A stretch of 64,000 nt of DNA from JBJHBP01 sp050485645 (lineage in GTDB: Bacteria; Pseudomonadota; Gammaproteobacteria; Steroidobacterales; Rariloculaceae), in NCBI GenBank assembly GCA_050485645.1, contig JBJHBT010000017.1, positions 17,857 through 81,856 of the forward strand. Reading direction: 5' to 3'. Each line of letters begins with the position of its first letter. Position 1 is the first letter of the stretch. The notes below the pieces were generated by a model. That model was not told the origin of the DNA, did no database searches, and worked only from the letters and a program-made list of their open reading frames with translations. Shown here one piece after another: positions 63,770 to 64,000 of the stretch. The position numbers were made by a program, and so were the translations under genes.

Positions 63770-63859
63770 TGCGGTCACGCGATCGGCGGGTGTCCCTGGG
63801 CATCGCCGCAGGCGAGGTCGGCGCAACTGGCGGAAGCGGCGCCCGAAAACATCACCGCT

Positions 63860-63920
63860 CCGCGAGGGGCGGCGGTGGCGTTCGGTGCCCTACGCCCTGC
63901 GCTTCCGCGCCCCCTCGCGG
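63860..63920. repeat. Inverted repeat (10-bp arms)
   Basis: CCGCGAGGGG (63860-63869) and CCCCTCGCGG (63911-63920) are perfectly complementary, 41 nt apart. Confidence 0.85.
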
Positions 63921-63948
63921 GGGAGGATCGTGTTTTGGAGCTCGCTTT

Positions 63949-63977
63949 CCACGAGTTCCGCTTCGCTGCACTCGTGG
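63949..63977. repeat. Hairpin (8-bp stem)
   Basis: CCACGAGT (63949-63956) and ACTCGTGG (63970-63977) form a perfect stem with a 13-nt loop, close to the window end. Confidence 0.85.
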
Positions 63978-64000
63978 CTATCGACCTCGGCTCCGTCGGT

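Noticed and set aside
63890..64000. A 37-codon frame entering from the right edge on the minus strand
   Set aside because: Too short and overlapped by two strong inverted repeats; a second frame is equally open, so no coding call is justified.

Overview
The window is chromosomal DNA of a GC-rich gammaproteobacterium. The evidence is the conserved gene neighbourhoods: lptD-surA-pdxA-rsmA-apaH, lgt-thyA, ygfB-pepP-ubiH-ubiI next to zapB-zapA-ssrS(6S RNA)-ygfA, rplM-rpsI, and nadD-rsfS-rlmH-maf-rng-yhdP-nit-tldD. Ubiquinone synthesis uses UbiH, UbiI and the di-iron Coq7, a Pseudomonas/Chromatiales-like set rather than the enteric UbiF set. No insertion sequence, prophage, CRISPR array or replication origin was seen. 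Placement below class is inference; codon use and gene content suggest a free-living, respiring, deep-branching lineage.

Layout. 1-5 kb: a minus-strand operon for a von Willebrand membrane protein, a caspase-fold protein with an EF-hand loop, and a TPR/metallopeptidase that runs off the left edge. 5.2-7.3 kb: a small unknown gene and a thiamine-diphosphate enzyme. 7.3-16.3 kb: murU, the lptD-surA-pdxA-rsmA-apaH operon, and lgt-thyA. 16.4-25.9 kb: a YyaL-type thioredoxin-domain protein, a double-module HtrA-like protease, and ygfB-pepP-ubiH-ubiI. 25.9-28.6 kb: zapB-zapA, 6S RNA, ygfA, an EVE-domain gene and a histone H1-like Lys/Ala protein with a strong terminator. 28.6-31.1 kb: rpiA, tRNA-Gln(CUG), rpsI-rplM and a DUF481 outer-membrane protein. 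31.1-40.2 kb: coq7, crp (with a consensus CRP site in front of it), djlA, purC, yihY, pmbA, purE-purK and an ExeA-type ATPase fused to an FHA domain. 40.2-54 kb: a run of sixteen minus-strand genes from cysS to two small unknown genes, mostly overlapping or a few bases apart. 54-58 kb: hisI, lptE, leuS. 58-64 kb: a molybdenum formate dehydrogenase cluster with a split, modified catalytic subunit, an inositol-monophosphatase-family gene, a two-domain OsmC-like protein, and a hairpin-rich right end with no confident gene.

How the genes work together. Most of the window serves envelope assembly (LptD, LptE, SurA, Lgt, MurU, YhdP, YidD, HtrA), translation and its quality control (S9, L13, RsmA, RlmH, RsfS, LeuRS, CysRS, RNase G), cofactor and nucleotide synthesis (PdxA, NadD, ThyA, PurC/E/K, YgfA, HisI) and quinone/formate respiration. 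Recurrent small-scale features are -10-like hexamers placed 6-7 nt before an ATG (possible leaderless transcripts), 4-nt TTGA, GTGA and ATGA start/stop overlaps, and overlapping 3' ends of convergent genes.

The least familiar parts are the VWA/caspase-like/TPR-peptidase operon, the reorganised formate dehydrogenase, the double-module protease, the ATPase-FHA fusion and the tandem OsmC-like protein.
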